Shown here piece by piece: positions 51,270-61,858 of a stretch of DNA of 64,000 nt. The position numbers and the translations under genes are program-made. The stretch is from Cryoendolithus antarcticus (lineage: Eukaryota > Ascomycota > Dothideomycetes > Cladosporiales > Cladosporiaceae): positions 186,001 to 250,000 of the forward strand of contig NAJO01000022.1 in the NCBI GenBank assembly GCA_002077065.1. The letters run 5' to 3'. The notes under the pieces are model-generated. The model was given only the letters and a program-made list of their open reading frames with translations, ran no database searches and was not told the DNA's origin. Position 1 is the stretch's first letter. The number at the start of each line of letters is the position of its first letter.

Positions 51270-51992
51270 TCACTTCCGCTTCGAGCGCTTGCCACTCTTC
51301 CCTTTACTCTCGACCCCGGTGCTCTCCACGGTGCCATTCCCGATATCCTCTGGCACACTAGCTTCAGCAGCTGGCATCTTCGGTGACGCAAGCTCGTCTC
51401 GCTGATCACGCATGGCGTTCTTTGCATCTGCATCTCCGATCACACCTACGCTACTAGCGAGCCATTGCTGGAAGGGCTTTGCTACAAAGAAGCCGTCTGC
51501 GGTGAACCAGGTTGGGAAGGGTGCCTGGATCTTCCGAGGGTCGGTAGAAGGTGCGTTCGTGGTGATTGTGAGGTAGTATGTGGGTTCGTGCTTGTTCGTC
51601 TTCGAAGCTATCGAGACCTGGTGCAAATTGTTAGCTGAAGGTATTTGCGCTATCGGAGTGAACAATGGACTGACGTGCTTGCCCGACTTCGTTCCCTCAA
51701 ACACCAGCCCCTTCTCCACGAAGTAGACCCAGTATGAATAAAATCCATTGAGCACCATGTATGCGAAGACAGCTACAGCAGTCCAAGTCTTCGTTGCCTC
51801 CCAGCCGAGCTTGTAGTCCGCTGCGAAGGTCGCTGCAGCAATTATGCACCCGACATAGCCTACTGCGAGCTTGATGTCGGTCGTCTTATTGTCTTGCTGA
51901 AAACCTAACGACCGCATATAATTTCCCAGAGCATCATCGGTGGTATTCTTCAGGTCCGCGAGATTGTAGGGCGAGATCTTCGATTCGGCCAT
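51270..51992 (-). CDS. spc2: Signal peptidase complex subunit 2 (Spc2/SPC25)
   Basis: Two exons on the minus strand, 51675-51992 and 51270-51617, 221 aa. The 57-nt intron (GTCAGT, GCTAAC branch, ACCAG) is a multiple of three and has no stop in frame, so the unspliced frame also reads through as 240 aa. Splicing restores SGKHVSIASKTNKHEPTYYLTI, the family pattern. Family knowledge: Spc2 is a non-catalytic ER membrane subunit of signal peptidase that contacts the Sec61 translocon. Seen: N-terminal cytosolic part, two membrane spans (VGYVGCIIAAATFAADY and TWTAVAVFAYMVLNGFYSYWVYF, about residues 45-95), then a cytosolic beta-rich domain and a Lys-rich C-terminal tail. It is divergent from EMC3. 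Confidence 0.9.
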   Translation of the reverse strand: MAESKISPYNLADLKNTTDDALGNYMRSLGFQQDNKTTDIKLAVGYVGCIIAAATFAADYKLGWEATKTWTAVAVFAYMVLNGFYSYWVYFVEKGLVFEGTKSGKHVSPLFTPIAQIPSANNLHQVSIASKTNKHEPTYYLTITTNAPSTDPRKIQAPFPTWFTADGFFVAKPFQQWLASSVGVIGDADAKNAMRDQRDELASPKMPAAEASVPEDIGNGTVESTGVESKGKSGKRSKRK

Positions 51993-52248
51993 CTTGAGGG
52001 ATGTGGTGATGAGGTCCGAATAGTCGGTCGACGACTATCGCAGAGGGTTTTATAGCATTGTAGGTAGTGTGTTCATTTGAGGACATCAGACAGCAGCTCC
52101 AGCTGTCACTTTCCTGGGTGAAACATATCAGCCTTGGCGCCAGTTGAGCCGCATTCGCATGTGAAAGTAAGGTCGACTTCAGACTTGATGAGGATCTACA
52201 CCCAGCGACACTCCCTATAACGAGCTATCGCTCATTGCAACAATCACG
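51993..52248. promoter_or_regulatory. Shared divergent promoter of spc2 and emc3
   Basis: 256 bp between the two start codons of ER-membrane biogenesis genes. No classical UPRE was identified by eye. Confidence 0.5.
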
Positions 52249-53150
52249 ATGGCAGGCCCAGTTGAGCAGCAGATCCATAGAGATCCAGCACTCTTGTATT
52301 TTGACGTCCCCAAACATTGCAGTAGCAGAAACCAACGGACTGATACGCACATGCAGCTATTGGATCCTCCTACCCATAACGATAGTCATGATTTTGACTG
52401 GCATACTGCGACATTACCTCTCAACTCTCCTGACAACGACTCCCAAGAAGCAGCCCATAGGCAAACTTCGGGAACAGCGCTCACTATTACGAGCCCAGAA
52501 TCTCCGACAAAACTACGCACAGATCTCGCTACAATCGTTCCTGGCTCGGAAAGAAGCCTTTGTTGTCGGAGCCAAGGAGGGCAAGTTTCTGGCTGACCCA
52601 GATGCCCGAGGGAAGGCACGACCGAACCCGATGACCGACCCGGCGATGATGGAGGGCATGATGGGGATGATGAAGGGAAACGTGGCCATGATGGTACCGC
52701 AGAGTCTAATCATGGGGTGGATCAATGCCTTCTTCAGCGGCTATGTCATAAGTATGCCTTGCCCACGAGATCAAAGCTACAAGCACATTGCTAAAAAAAT
52801 TCCCAGTGAAACTCCCCTTCCCCCTGACTCCCCAATTCAAGCAAATGCTCCAAGCCGGCGTCGGCACTCGCGATCTAGACGTCCGATGGGTCTCTTCGCT
52901 CTCATGGTACTTTCTCACGCTCTTCGGATTACAACCTGTCTACAACTTCATCCTGGGGAGCAATAACGCAGCAAATCAAATGCAGCAGCAGATGGCCCAG
53001 GCGCAGATGGGCGCGAACCCCATGGGAGGTGCGGAGGATCCGGATAAGATATTTGCAGCCGAGGGTGAGAATCTGGAGGTCATTGATCATTGGAGTGTGT
53101 TGGATGGGGTGGAGGAGAGGTTACTAGCACGGTATGAGGGGCTGGTATAG
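52249..53150 (+). CDS. emc3: ER membrane protein complex subunit 3 (EMC3)
   Basis: Three exons, 52249-52295, 52357-52751 and 52807-53150, 261 aa. Intron 1 (61 nt) has an unusual GTATTT donor, a CTGAT branch and a TGCAG acceptor, and joins RDPALF to YWILLPITIVM. Intron 2 (55 nt, GTATGC..CCCAG) splits the Met codon of GYVI-MKLPFPLTPQFK. Both joins restore text conserved in EMC3. Family knowledge: EMC3 is the Oxa1/YidC-superfamily insertase core of the EMC and inserts tail-anchored and polytopic proteins into the ER. Seen: membrane span 1 (YWILLPITIVMILTGIL), a cytosolic Lys/Met-rich helix pair (MMEGMMGMMKGNVAMM), spans 2-3 (LIMGWINAFFSGYVI and SSLSWYFLTLFGLQPVY), and a cytosolic tail. Confidence 0.93.
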
Positions 53151-53901
53151 GTATACATGTATAGACATAATTGCGCACAGCCAAGGGCACTTCTCACACA
53201 TGTCATACAGTCTTTTAGCTGGGTGGGTGGGTGTTTACGGCCCACCTGGCTGCACCACAGGTCAAGAAGGCGTTGACTCATACTGCAGGGCGGGACGCGT
53301 GCTGTCACTGGCAATGCAATCGTCCTCACGGACGGTTGACGCATTTCAGCTCCAAGCACATGCCTTCGCTTCTCCAAGGGTTAAGACGCTCCTCCGCTCC
53401 TATCAAGACACCCACAATAGCACAGTGTCGATGCAACACGCAGAAGAGGGCGCCGAGTCTCAGCTCGCAGCTCAACCAGCATCCAATGCTCTCCCGGACG
53501 CACCATCGCAGCGCTCTGCTTTCGCGACTGGCGTCATGGGAGCACCTCGTGCGTTTCAGACAATTGAAAAGCGAAGATACCACCAGTGACCAGATATAAA
53601 CAAATTGAGCCAGGATCTGTTCGACCTCACCATACGCAATCATCGGGCCGTGCATCCAGGACCAGCACCAGACGCGGAAGCGATGTGTAGGTGTGTTCAC
53701 TCCAAAGTGGTAACGTGCATCGTTCCACGAGCAAGCAGTATTGATTGCCTCGTTTACCGATCTGGGCACCAGCGCATAACGCTGGGCAAACGTGCATACT
53801 GTGCGGCCTCATGCGAGTGTACCTTCCTTGCGCCATCCAAGTTTGGGATTCATAAGGGAATGCCAGCCTCAGACTACGATACATGCTTTCCAGCTACCTA
53901 G
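53151..53901. other. Intergenic, no gene supported
   Basis: 750 bp downstream of emc3. Short frames on both strands. It may contain the missing 5' exon or start of the acidic gene that follows, but no clear ATG-exon could be joined. GGGTGGGTGGG near 53221 has only three G-runs. Confidence 0.35.
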
Positions 53902-54503
53902 CATTTAAGCCCAGTTGAATTTCATCCGAATCCTCGCATTTACGCCGCAGCAGACCACCCTCAGAATACATTGCGATATTCGCGCTCCTACGAAGCTGAG
54001 AACGATGAGTACGACGACGACGACGAGCCCAGCTATGAGCAGTCCAAAGCTCGGCATGCTGAGCTGCAAGCGGAGGCGGAAGCAGACCACGCAGAAGACA
54101 ACACCGATCGCTGGAATGTAGACGTAGAACGTGCCCACGCCGAGAATTATGGCGACGCAATCGTCCAGTGAGACACTCTCCTGTTCTCGGGACCGCAAGT
54201 CTAACGACTAACTGAACTCTTAGGGAGCGCGAGGACCGCGAAGCCTACACCGCCACCTACTACGACAATGGCGAAGGCGACGAGGGCCACGAAGACCGTA
54301 TCGAGCAGTTGAGTGCGAAAGAACAGCTCGCTAATAATCAGATGGCGCATCTTGATGGGGAATACGAGTATAGTAGCTCGATGCGTGATGTTGATCCGGG
54401 TCTGCAAGATGAGCTGCAACAGGAGAACGAGGATCGTTAGGGATATGCGGCTCCAGAGGACGAGGGGAGCGATATGGACCTGGAGGACAGTGATGAGGAC
54501 TGA
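53902..54503 (+). pseudogene. Spliced acidic protein gene, apparently broken (no start found, internal TAG)
   Basis: Two coding-like segments, 53902-54167 and 54224-54503, flank a good 56-nt intron (GTGAGA, CTAAC/ACTAACTGA branch, CTTAG) that splits a Gln codon. Before the intron: EFHPNPRIYAAADHPQ, YDDDDEPSYEQ, RHAELQAEAEADHAED. After it: EREDREAYTATYYDNG and RIEQLSAKEQLANNQMAHL. TAG at 54438-54440 interrupts the frame after ENEDR. Beyond it the same frame continues in the same acidic style (GYAAPEDEGSDMDLEDSDED) to TGA at 54501-54503. No in-frame ATG exists in the first segment back to the stop at 53899-53901, so a 5' exon is missing or the start was lost. No known family recognised. Readthrough or a sequencing error are alternatives to decay. 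Confidence 0.45.
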
Positions 54504-56318
54504 GCGTGGCCGAGCGTGGCACGTCGGAAATCAATCTCGGAGACTAGCTTCTTGTCCACAGAGACTTCGCTCATCCTAATCCTGGGAACTGTCATCACGG
54601 GCAGGAAAATGCGGTTGACCGCCTCTGTTGACTGAAGACGCGTTCCCTCCAAACAGCACCAAACCCACTTTGCCCCTTTCAGTGGTGCGACTTGTGAACG
54701 TTGAGCAGCTCCAGACACGTGAAACGCATGCACGACGTCGAGCGTCCAAAATCACTGCCTCCCCACTCATACCCACTTGCCGTCAGAACATGCAGCGGGT
54801 GCCGTGTAAGGCTAAGAAGAACGGAGCAAACGAAGTGCGTCTCCGCGAGTTCTGTCAGCACGATCTCCATTTCCAGCATCGACCGGAGCAAGACTGAGTG
54901 ACGGCGCTCTCACATGGAGCCGTCTTGTCTCCGTAAAGCCAGCTATATTCCTCAAGAGTCCTCATCTTAGGCCAGAAGTCATCAGCCCAGACAGCGCGAG
55001 CCGTTCTCGTGCCTGCAGCCCTACCTTCGTAGCGCGAGATTGCGTCCGCTACCACTCCCGTCGATGTCACTGGCAGTTGCCAAGCCAAGTCAAGCAATGG
55101 TAGTGTTGCTTGATCCATACATCACTTGGACTATCGCCTCAGAAAATGATTGTCTGGATGGCCTCGTGGAAAGAGACACTTGTTGTCCATGCAGGCAGAT
55201 GTGATGGCAGTCTGCTGGAGGTCTCCCATGATAAGACACAGAGGTCAGCACACCGTGCGGGATGACCAACGAGGCTGAATGTATTAGCCACTCTTGCCAC
55301 TCAATAACGTCGTGCGTGTACTTTGATTCTTGCGAGGTGGGTTAAAAATGCTGTACGCCTACACGCACTCTCGGCCCTATTCTTCACGAAAACGTGCATC
55401 CAGCTGCACCTGTGATTGGCTCAAATTGCAGTTTCTCGACTTCACCTCCATTGACAAGATCGTTTCGTGCAGATTATTCGATGCCAAGCGTGTTGGAGGC
55501 CCCTCCCGATGAGATCCATGCTGACCTACATCATCGAGCAGATTGACCAGAGCATTGGTGGGAATAGCGCGTTGATCGGTGCATCGCCTGCTACTTGCGC
55601 AACCAAAGTGCCGTAATAGCGCCCGAAAGAGGGCAAGGAATTCTGTGACTTGCTGTCCGTTACACCTCACGCGAGTCGCTCAAAGGATCACGCGACAAGT
55701 CAAGGATGCTTGCTAGCCAAGGAGCATTCAACCGCACGTTGACGGTAAGCGTGTCAAAGCTCGTGTAAGGGAAAGCTTGCACTCAAGGTTTGTGGGTCCC
55801 GCGCGAGCCCTGCGCAACCTCATGCTCCGCACCAGTGCCGTCTGATCCAACATTGCAACCCCACCATGAGATTTCTTCCTTGACCATAATACTGTTTCGC
55901 ACTCGGTGCAAGGTATCTCGTACTTACTTCTTTCTTTTCTCATGCTAAGCCACCGAACGTACGACCAAGTAACATCCACTCAAAAGCCGTCATTACCACC
56001 ACGGGTAGCGATCTAGCTGCCGATACAACCGACAATTGCTTTGGAGGCTTGATCAGTGAGATCCCGGGCGCCCCACGAGCTTAGTAGCAGCCACTCAAGT
56101 GCGACTGCTGTAGAACGTGGACTACACGTTGGCGGCAGCGCTGCGCACACTTCGCATCCTCCCGCTTGCTGTAGCTATATCAAGTCTAGTTGGGGTCTCG
56201 CGCATTATCTTGCATGGTTTCATAGAGAGAGGGCATATACTGTCTCCCGAAACTTCGGGTCTTAAACCTCATCATTGAATTTCGCACCACAAGGACTTCT
56301 AGGTGACACTCGAACACC
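54504..56318. other. 1.8-kb gene-free region with phosphate-transporter promoter
   Basis: No supported gene. The right end is the promoter of the MFS transporter and holds CACGTT-type sites (55735-55740 and the inverted pair at 56114-56130). The rest shows nothing recognisable. Confidence 0.4.
56114..56130. promoter_or_regulatory. Inverted AACGTG-N5-CACGTT pair upstream of the transporter gene
   Basis: AACGTGGACTACACGTT forms a perfect inverted repeat with 6-bp arms, 190-205 bp before the ATG. Known: Pho4/NUC-1 bHLH regulators bind CACGTG and, more weakly, CACGTT in phosphate-starvation promoters. Binding here is inference. Confidence 0.45.
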
Positions 56319-58632
56319 ATGGCGGACTCTTCACTCCGCGATTACGGCGCTGCCGCGCCACATGGACCTAATCCCTCTGGAGGGCACGTCGCGACGGCAA
56401 ACCTGGCTGACATGAACATGTCTGAAGCCGACGTCTTCCGCAGCGTGCTTCTTCCAGACGATAGCTATGATGAGACTGGCACGTACTGGGCCGACATGGG
56501 CATCCTTCGTCGCGCGAAGTTCGTCAGCAAGGTCGACAATGCCGAGGCGATGAAGGAGCTCAAGTCTATCGGTCGCATGATGAAGGCCGATCCTCTGAGC
56601 CCGATCGGCTACTACATGCGTAATATGGTTATTCCAGGAGCTGGTCTCCTGCTCGAAGGGTGAGTGGAGTTCTTGAGAGTTGGAGAAAGCACTGTCTGAC
56701 CGTACGTGACAGCTACGTCCTCTTCTCCATCGGAAACGTCAAACCTCTTCTACAAGCTGCCTTCCCCCAGTGTTGGAACAGCACGCCCGCGAAACCCGGC
56801 ATCTGTAACCCAACCTGGATCCAGGCCATTGATTACTTGGAGATTTGCGGCATCATCGTCGGGCAAGTGCTGGTCGGTATCATCGGTGACTGGCTCGGCC
56901 GCCGCTGGGGTCTGATTCAGGACGCAACGATCATGTTCGTTGGTCTACTCATGCTTACGGCTGCCTGGGGTATCACAGAGAACGGCTGGGTCATCTGCTA
57001 CGTATGGGCGCTGTTCTTCTACGGCATCGGCGTGGGCGGAGAGTACCCCATGACTGCCACCTCTGGGATGGAGAACGCAGTCGGCTCCGGCAAGGTCTCC
57101 ACTCGCGACGATCGTCTTCACCGCGGTCGTAAGGTCACATCAGCCTTCCTCATGCAGGGCTGGGGACAGATGTTGAATCAGCTCATCCTCATCGTACTAC
57201 TGCTCATATTCCACTCTGGGAAACAATCACCTCCATACAGCAAGGTCGCCGCACAATGGACTTACAGGGTCAGCTTCGCTATCCCCGCCGTGGGAACTTT
57301 GTGGCTCGTCTACTACCGTACGTACAAGATGCGATCGGCAAGCAAGCAACTGGCGATCGCCAAGAAGAAGCAGTCTGTGACTGGATACGACACCGTGGCT
57401 CTCAAGTACACATTCACCTACTTTGGCCCACGTCTTTTCGCAACGGCTGCTTCCTGGTACGCTAACGATGTCTTCTTCTACGGGAACAAGCTCTTCCAAA
57501 GCGAGTTTATCTCGGCGTTGAACCCAGGTAAGTCACGTGACGCAAAATCCGGAAGTCTTGGCGCGAGACTTCTGTCACTCCAGCCATGAACACCGGCGCC
57601 ATGGACACACCCACCACGGGCATCCCCTCCATGAGCACTCTCTTCATGAACAGTCCGCTGACAATCGACTGCAGGGAACAAAAGTGTCATGGTCAATTGG
57701 TACTGGAACTTGGTCAATATCGGTGTCTCGCTCTGCGGGTATTATCTCGCCTCCTTCCTCATCGACAACAAGCTCTACGGAAGGAAGTGGATGATGATAG
57801 TCGGCTTCATCATGGACTTTATCTTCTTCGTTATTCCCGCCTTCAACTACCACTACTATGCAGAGGGTCCGGGAGTACACAGCTTCATGGCGATGTATTT
57901 CCTCTCGTCGTTCTTCAACCAGGTGAGCATCTCGCGTTGCACATATCCGCGGTCCCGATAGCTGACAAGCGCGCGATCTAGTTCGGCCCAAACAGTGTGA
58001 CCTTCATCGCCGCCGCCGAAGTTTTCCCCACCCCCGTACGTGCGACAGCACATGGCTTCTCTGCAGCGTGTGGTAAATTAGGAGCTCTCACTGCAGCGGT
58101 CTTGTACGCCTACATTGACGTACCGATGCGCTTCCTGGTTGTACCATGGTTCGGACTTGCCGGCGCACTCATCACCCTGGTCTTCATGCCCGACACTACT
58201 GGCCTGGACTTGAAGGAGCAGGAACGCCGATGGGCGTTTATTCGCTCTGGCCGTGAGCATGAGTACCACGGTATCGCGATCCATTCAAGTACGTTTCCCG
58301 GCCTGTTGAGACCGTCATGACTATGCTAACATGGTGTAGAACATCTCTCCATGTGGGAGAACTGGCGCGGCGTTGGCAAGTACTACGACGCGGACGCAGA
58401 CTACAAGCAGCGCGTGGAAGAAATGAGAGCGGACTGGGAGGCTGCCATGGCTCGTCGCGCCGCCGAGAAGGAGGGTCATGACCACGATGACGAGGATGAC
58501 TGGAGTTCCGAGGTCAGCTCGTTCTTCGAGAGGACCAAGACTAACAATGGCAAGGAGGGCGGCAGTGTTATGAGCCCGTACAAGGCGTCGGAGCAAGCGC
58601 CAGTAATGGACGAGAAGTCGAAGGAGTTGTAG
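56319..58632 (+). CDS. MFS transporter, inorganic phosphate (PHS/Pho84-like) family
   Basis: Five exons, 56319-56659, 56713-57527, 57675-57922, 57982-58288 and 58340-58632, 667 aa. Introns are 53, 147, 59 and 51 nt; all are GT-AG with CTGAC/CTAAC branches and matching phases. Family knowledge: proton-coupled phosphate or glycerophosphodiester uptake at the plasma membrane. Seen: about 110 cytosolic N-terminal residues including DNAEAMKELKSIGRMMKADP; the MFS signature GDWLGRRWGLIQDA after span 2; FFYGIGVGGEYPMTAT; a central loop with Lys/Arg; FGPRLFATAASWYANDVFFYGNK; DNKLYGRKWMM; PNSVTFIAAAEVFPTPVRATAHGFSAACGK; and a long, charged C-terminal tail rich in E/D/H. The PHS-type EVFPTPVRATAHG block is diagnostic. 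Phosphate versus glycerophosphodiester specificity is not resolved. Confidence 0.88.
57532..57541. promoter_or_regulatory. CACGTG palindrome inside transporter intron 2
   Basis: GTCACGTGAC, a perfect 10-bp palindrome with a CACGTG core, begins four bases into the 147-nt second intron. It equals the consensus of Pho4/NUC-1/Cbf1 bHLH factors. Function as an intronic enhancer is speculative. Confidence 0.35.
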
Positions 58633-60280
58633 AATGACGAAGCGTTCGTAGGCAAGCTACCATTGGCGAGAAGACAGCGCGACGGTGTAAGAGGATGACA
58701 TAGACTGTAATAACCCTGCTCAAACTGGGTAGCTAGCGCACTTGTTTTTTCAGTGTGATTGATCGAGCACAGCTACCATCATCACTTGGATATTTATGAC
58801 TACTTGCTCAACGACTGCAAATAACTCTTGGCGAGTCTGATCAAATCCGACCACTTCTTCAGAGATCCGCACCCGTCCTCAAGATACTACACTCACGCTC
58901 GCAACACCCACAACAGGCTTGCATCACTGCTGAGACAGAATTGCGACTCTGCCTATCTACTCAGGCATGGCATCTCCAAGAAGTGGTATCCATTGCACTC
59001 TGCTGCCACAGCTGGAACAGTCAAAGCACTGCCTGCCGTACCGACTCTCATAGAAACGAAGGCAAGCTCTCGCCCAGGAGCACGCTCTGCATTCACAATA
59101 AATTCGAAGGTACCTCCGCTTCTACAATGGCTTGAACGCTCATATGCTAATACAGTCGCATCTGCAACAGCGGAGCGGTTACACCATGTCTACAAGAGAG
59201 GGTAGACTTTGTGAAGCCATCATCTAGCCTCTGAACTCTCCTATACACGTTGCGACAGCACGATACTACTGAAAATCAGCTCCTCGGAGTATCGTCAACG
59301 TTTCGGAGATATGGAGAAGCGCGATTTTACTGGTAGATGTCTCCTAGTGAGTAGGGCCATGAACTACCTCCGCTTCTCCAGGCGTCTAGGCCGGGCAGAG
59401 CTACCCTGGTGATACTCACTGCGGCGGACACCGCCGTGCACCACTGAGGAGAAATGTTTCCCGCTGATGGGGGTGAAACCAGCCTCTCTCAGGTGCTTGA
59501 ACTTTGACTCTTCTCCTGCAGCCGGAACGAGAGGAGCGGCGCCTTCGATCAAGGCTTCCGGAGAAACGAGACTGTGTTCTCAACCAAAAAGTCAGCTTAG
59601 CGTAAAACGTCGGCTCGAAGGTAGTGACTGCGCATATGAATGTTCGGGACTGGCACAACCAGATTGGGCGCATCTTCGCGAGTTCAGTCCTCCAGACGGA
59701 GAGTGATCGCATGTCGTGTCACGCTGGAGCGCACTCGGACTGGCTGGCTGGCTGGCTCGTGTCAGCTCACAGCGTGACGCCGCGTAGGAGCTGACGCCAT
59801 GGGTGTATTCGCGGCCCTAAGTCGCTTCGGTGAGCGAATGTCGATTCCTGCACTGCGCAAGCAGTTTGCGGCGGCGCATCTCCTAGATCGAAGCACTTCG
59901 CATAACCTATCGATGCCCACGAAGATACCATACGATCATGATCGGAAGAATATGTAGCCGCCGATGCATAATCTCCTCGATTCGCTCTGCTTCGGGCATT
60001 AATTTAACGTATGCGCGCTAGTGCTGCACCCCGAGCTACGCTAGCAGCGGTCTCCCCAGAGTCCAAACGGCGCTCACACAAAACCCTCAATCCTTCCACG
60101 CGCATTCCAGACATCGACTTCTTCCACAACACACTACTCCATCACGCTCACTACATTCTTTCGACGTCATCTATCGTGTGCCACTCGTTTCGCACGGTTT
60201 CTTCGACGCGACTACACCTTCTTAATCGAGATTGAACTTACTTTAAAGGATTCTCCGAACGAGCAACGCTTACGGCCAAA
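58633..60280. other. 1.6-kb gene-free region
   Basis: No gene supported. A short (TGGC)x4 microsatellite lies at 59741-59756. The right end is the promoter/leader of the Kre9-like gene. Confidence 0.4.
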
Positions 60281-61131
60281 ATGTTCTTCTCCAACGCTCT
60301 GATCTTGAGCGCGATCGCGACTCTGGCAGCGGCGCAGAGCTCTGTGCTCACCTTCACACACGTGCCGAACCCGATCACGGATGGCCAGGCGCAAGCCATC
60401 ACCTACGCGACAAACGATACTGCAAGCGTGAGTATATGGCATGCGCGAAGACACGAAGTAGCGCGAAGGCTGACGCTCTGTAGCCGGTGACCATCATTCT
60501 TCGCAAAGGCGACTCGACAAACCTCCAGACCGTCCAGACCTTGACATGTGGGTTCTGCGCCAGCAGTGGCGATCTAGTATACGCGCGCTAATGCGATTTA
60601 CAGCTTCCGCTACCGGCGGCCAGTATGTTTGGACACCGTCCGAGAATCTACCCAACGGCGTCGACTACGCGCTCCAGATCACCCAGGGCACGCAGACGAA
60701 CTACTTTGGTCCATTCAGCATTCAGGGTGCCTCCAGCTCGGCATCGATCGTGGGATATGGCTCGTCTTCGAGCAGCATGTCCGCCAGCTCGAAGTAAGCG
60801 CGTACCATACCAAAGAATGCCTGTCATGAGACTGACATCTCATAGTGTTACAACGACCACAGCAATCGCGGTCGTCCCAGGCACGATCAGCGCAGGCACA
60901 GGTACCGCTTTGCCGCGCAACACGACCATGAGTATGGCTTCGCTCACAAGCAGCGCTTCCTCGACACCCGCGACTGTGTCTGCAACGAGCACATCGTCGG
61001 GCGCTGGCTTCCAGTCAGCTACGGGGAGTGCATCCGCATCAGCATCTGGCAATGCAGGCTCGGCGAGCTTTCAGGTCGGCAGCTCCATGGCATTATTGGG
61101 CGCTATTGCTGCGGCGGTGTTGGTGCAATGA
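60281..61131 (+). CDS. Kre9/Knh1-like GPI-anchored cell-surface protein (copy 1)
   Basis: Four exons, 60281-60427, 60484-60547, 60604-60793 and 60846-61131, 228 aa. Introns are 56, 56, 52 nt, all in phase. Family knowledge: Kre9/Knh1-like N-terminal domains occur in fungal wall proteins linked to beta-1,6-glucan. Seen: signal peptide MFFSNALILSAIATLAAAQ; a beta-sandwich domain about 20-110 with LTFTHVPNPITDGQAQAITY, VTIILRKGDSTNLQTVQTLT, GGQYVWTPSENLPNGVDYAL and TQTNYFGPFSIQG; then a Ser/Thr/Ala-rich stalk and a hydrophobic C-terminus SSMALLGAIAAAVLVQ typical of a GPI-attachment signal. A paralogue follows 727 bp downstream with an intron at the matching place. Confidence 0.85.
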
Positions 61132-61858
61132 GCAGTTGGTGGAGTGACGCGATAATATGATTGAATAAGGGCGAAAGAACTGATGGAAGATTCAAATGTC
61201 TAATAGCTTTGTCTTCAATGTGTTTGATGCAAGCCTTGAGCTGTCGTCTCGGAAGTGCATTCTCTCGCCCGTTGGAGAGCTCTTGCATGCATGCATGGTG
61301 GCGCCATGGCCTCGCTCTTGCCGCGTGCGGCCACATCCGTAACTTTCGCAGTGCTCAGCCTCCATTCAAGTTACCGTGGGAAGCACTGCGTGCCCAACAC
61401 ATGTTCTCATCATTACAAGTCATAAAGTGCCTTCCTGAGAATGTCACCTCGGTCCTCGCCACATTGCGATCTCCAAGCTCACGCAAATTGAATCGCATCC
61501 AGATGAATTCGATCTAGCACCCGCACCACGCCGCAGTGGGTCGACCCCTCTTCGGCCAGTGCTCTACATTTAGCATCACTCTAGCTCCAGACTTTCAGAC
61601 AACAGCCTCATTTCGCCTCCTCCTATTGGCCTTGTGCTGATCCCCCGTTAGCACTATGCGGTTGGGCGGCCTAGCGGCCATGAACGACATTCGTGATTAC
61701 GAGCGCATGGCAAGGGGCGGAGTCGTGCGGAGGATATAGGCAGACACACATTCCACGTCGCTGCTCATTCGGATTCCCTTTCATCGCATCGACATTTCGT
61801 AATCTCTATCCTTCTATTTCTAATTACAGCTTTTCTTCACACACACTCGCTCGCGACA
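61132..61858. other. Intergenic between the two GPI-protein genes
   Basis: 727 bp; the right end is pyrimidine-rich leader sequence of copy 2. A GCATGCATGCATG run near 61286 is the only simple repeat. No gene. Confidence 0.4.

Noticed and set aside
53219..53232. GGGTGGGTGGG as a possible G-quadruplex
   Set aside because: Only three G3 runs are present, so the intramolecular four-run pattern is incomplete.
53326..53769. 147-codon minus-strand frame downstream of emc3
   Set aside because: High Cys/Trp/Arg content without domain or signal features; no splice or promoter support.
53905..54198. 97-codon minus-strand frame with membrane-like hydrophobic stretches
   Set aside because: It is the antisense of the acidic Asp/Glu-rich exon: GAC repeats read as Val in reverse. 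The plus strand shows a proper intron and coherent acidic sequence.
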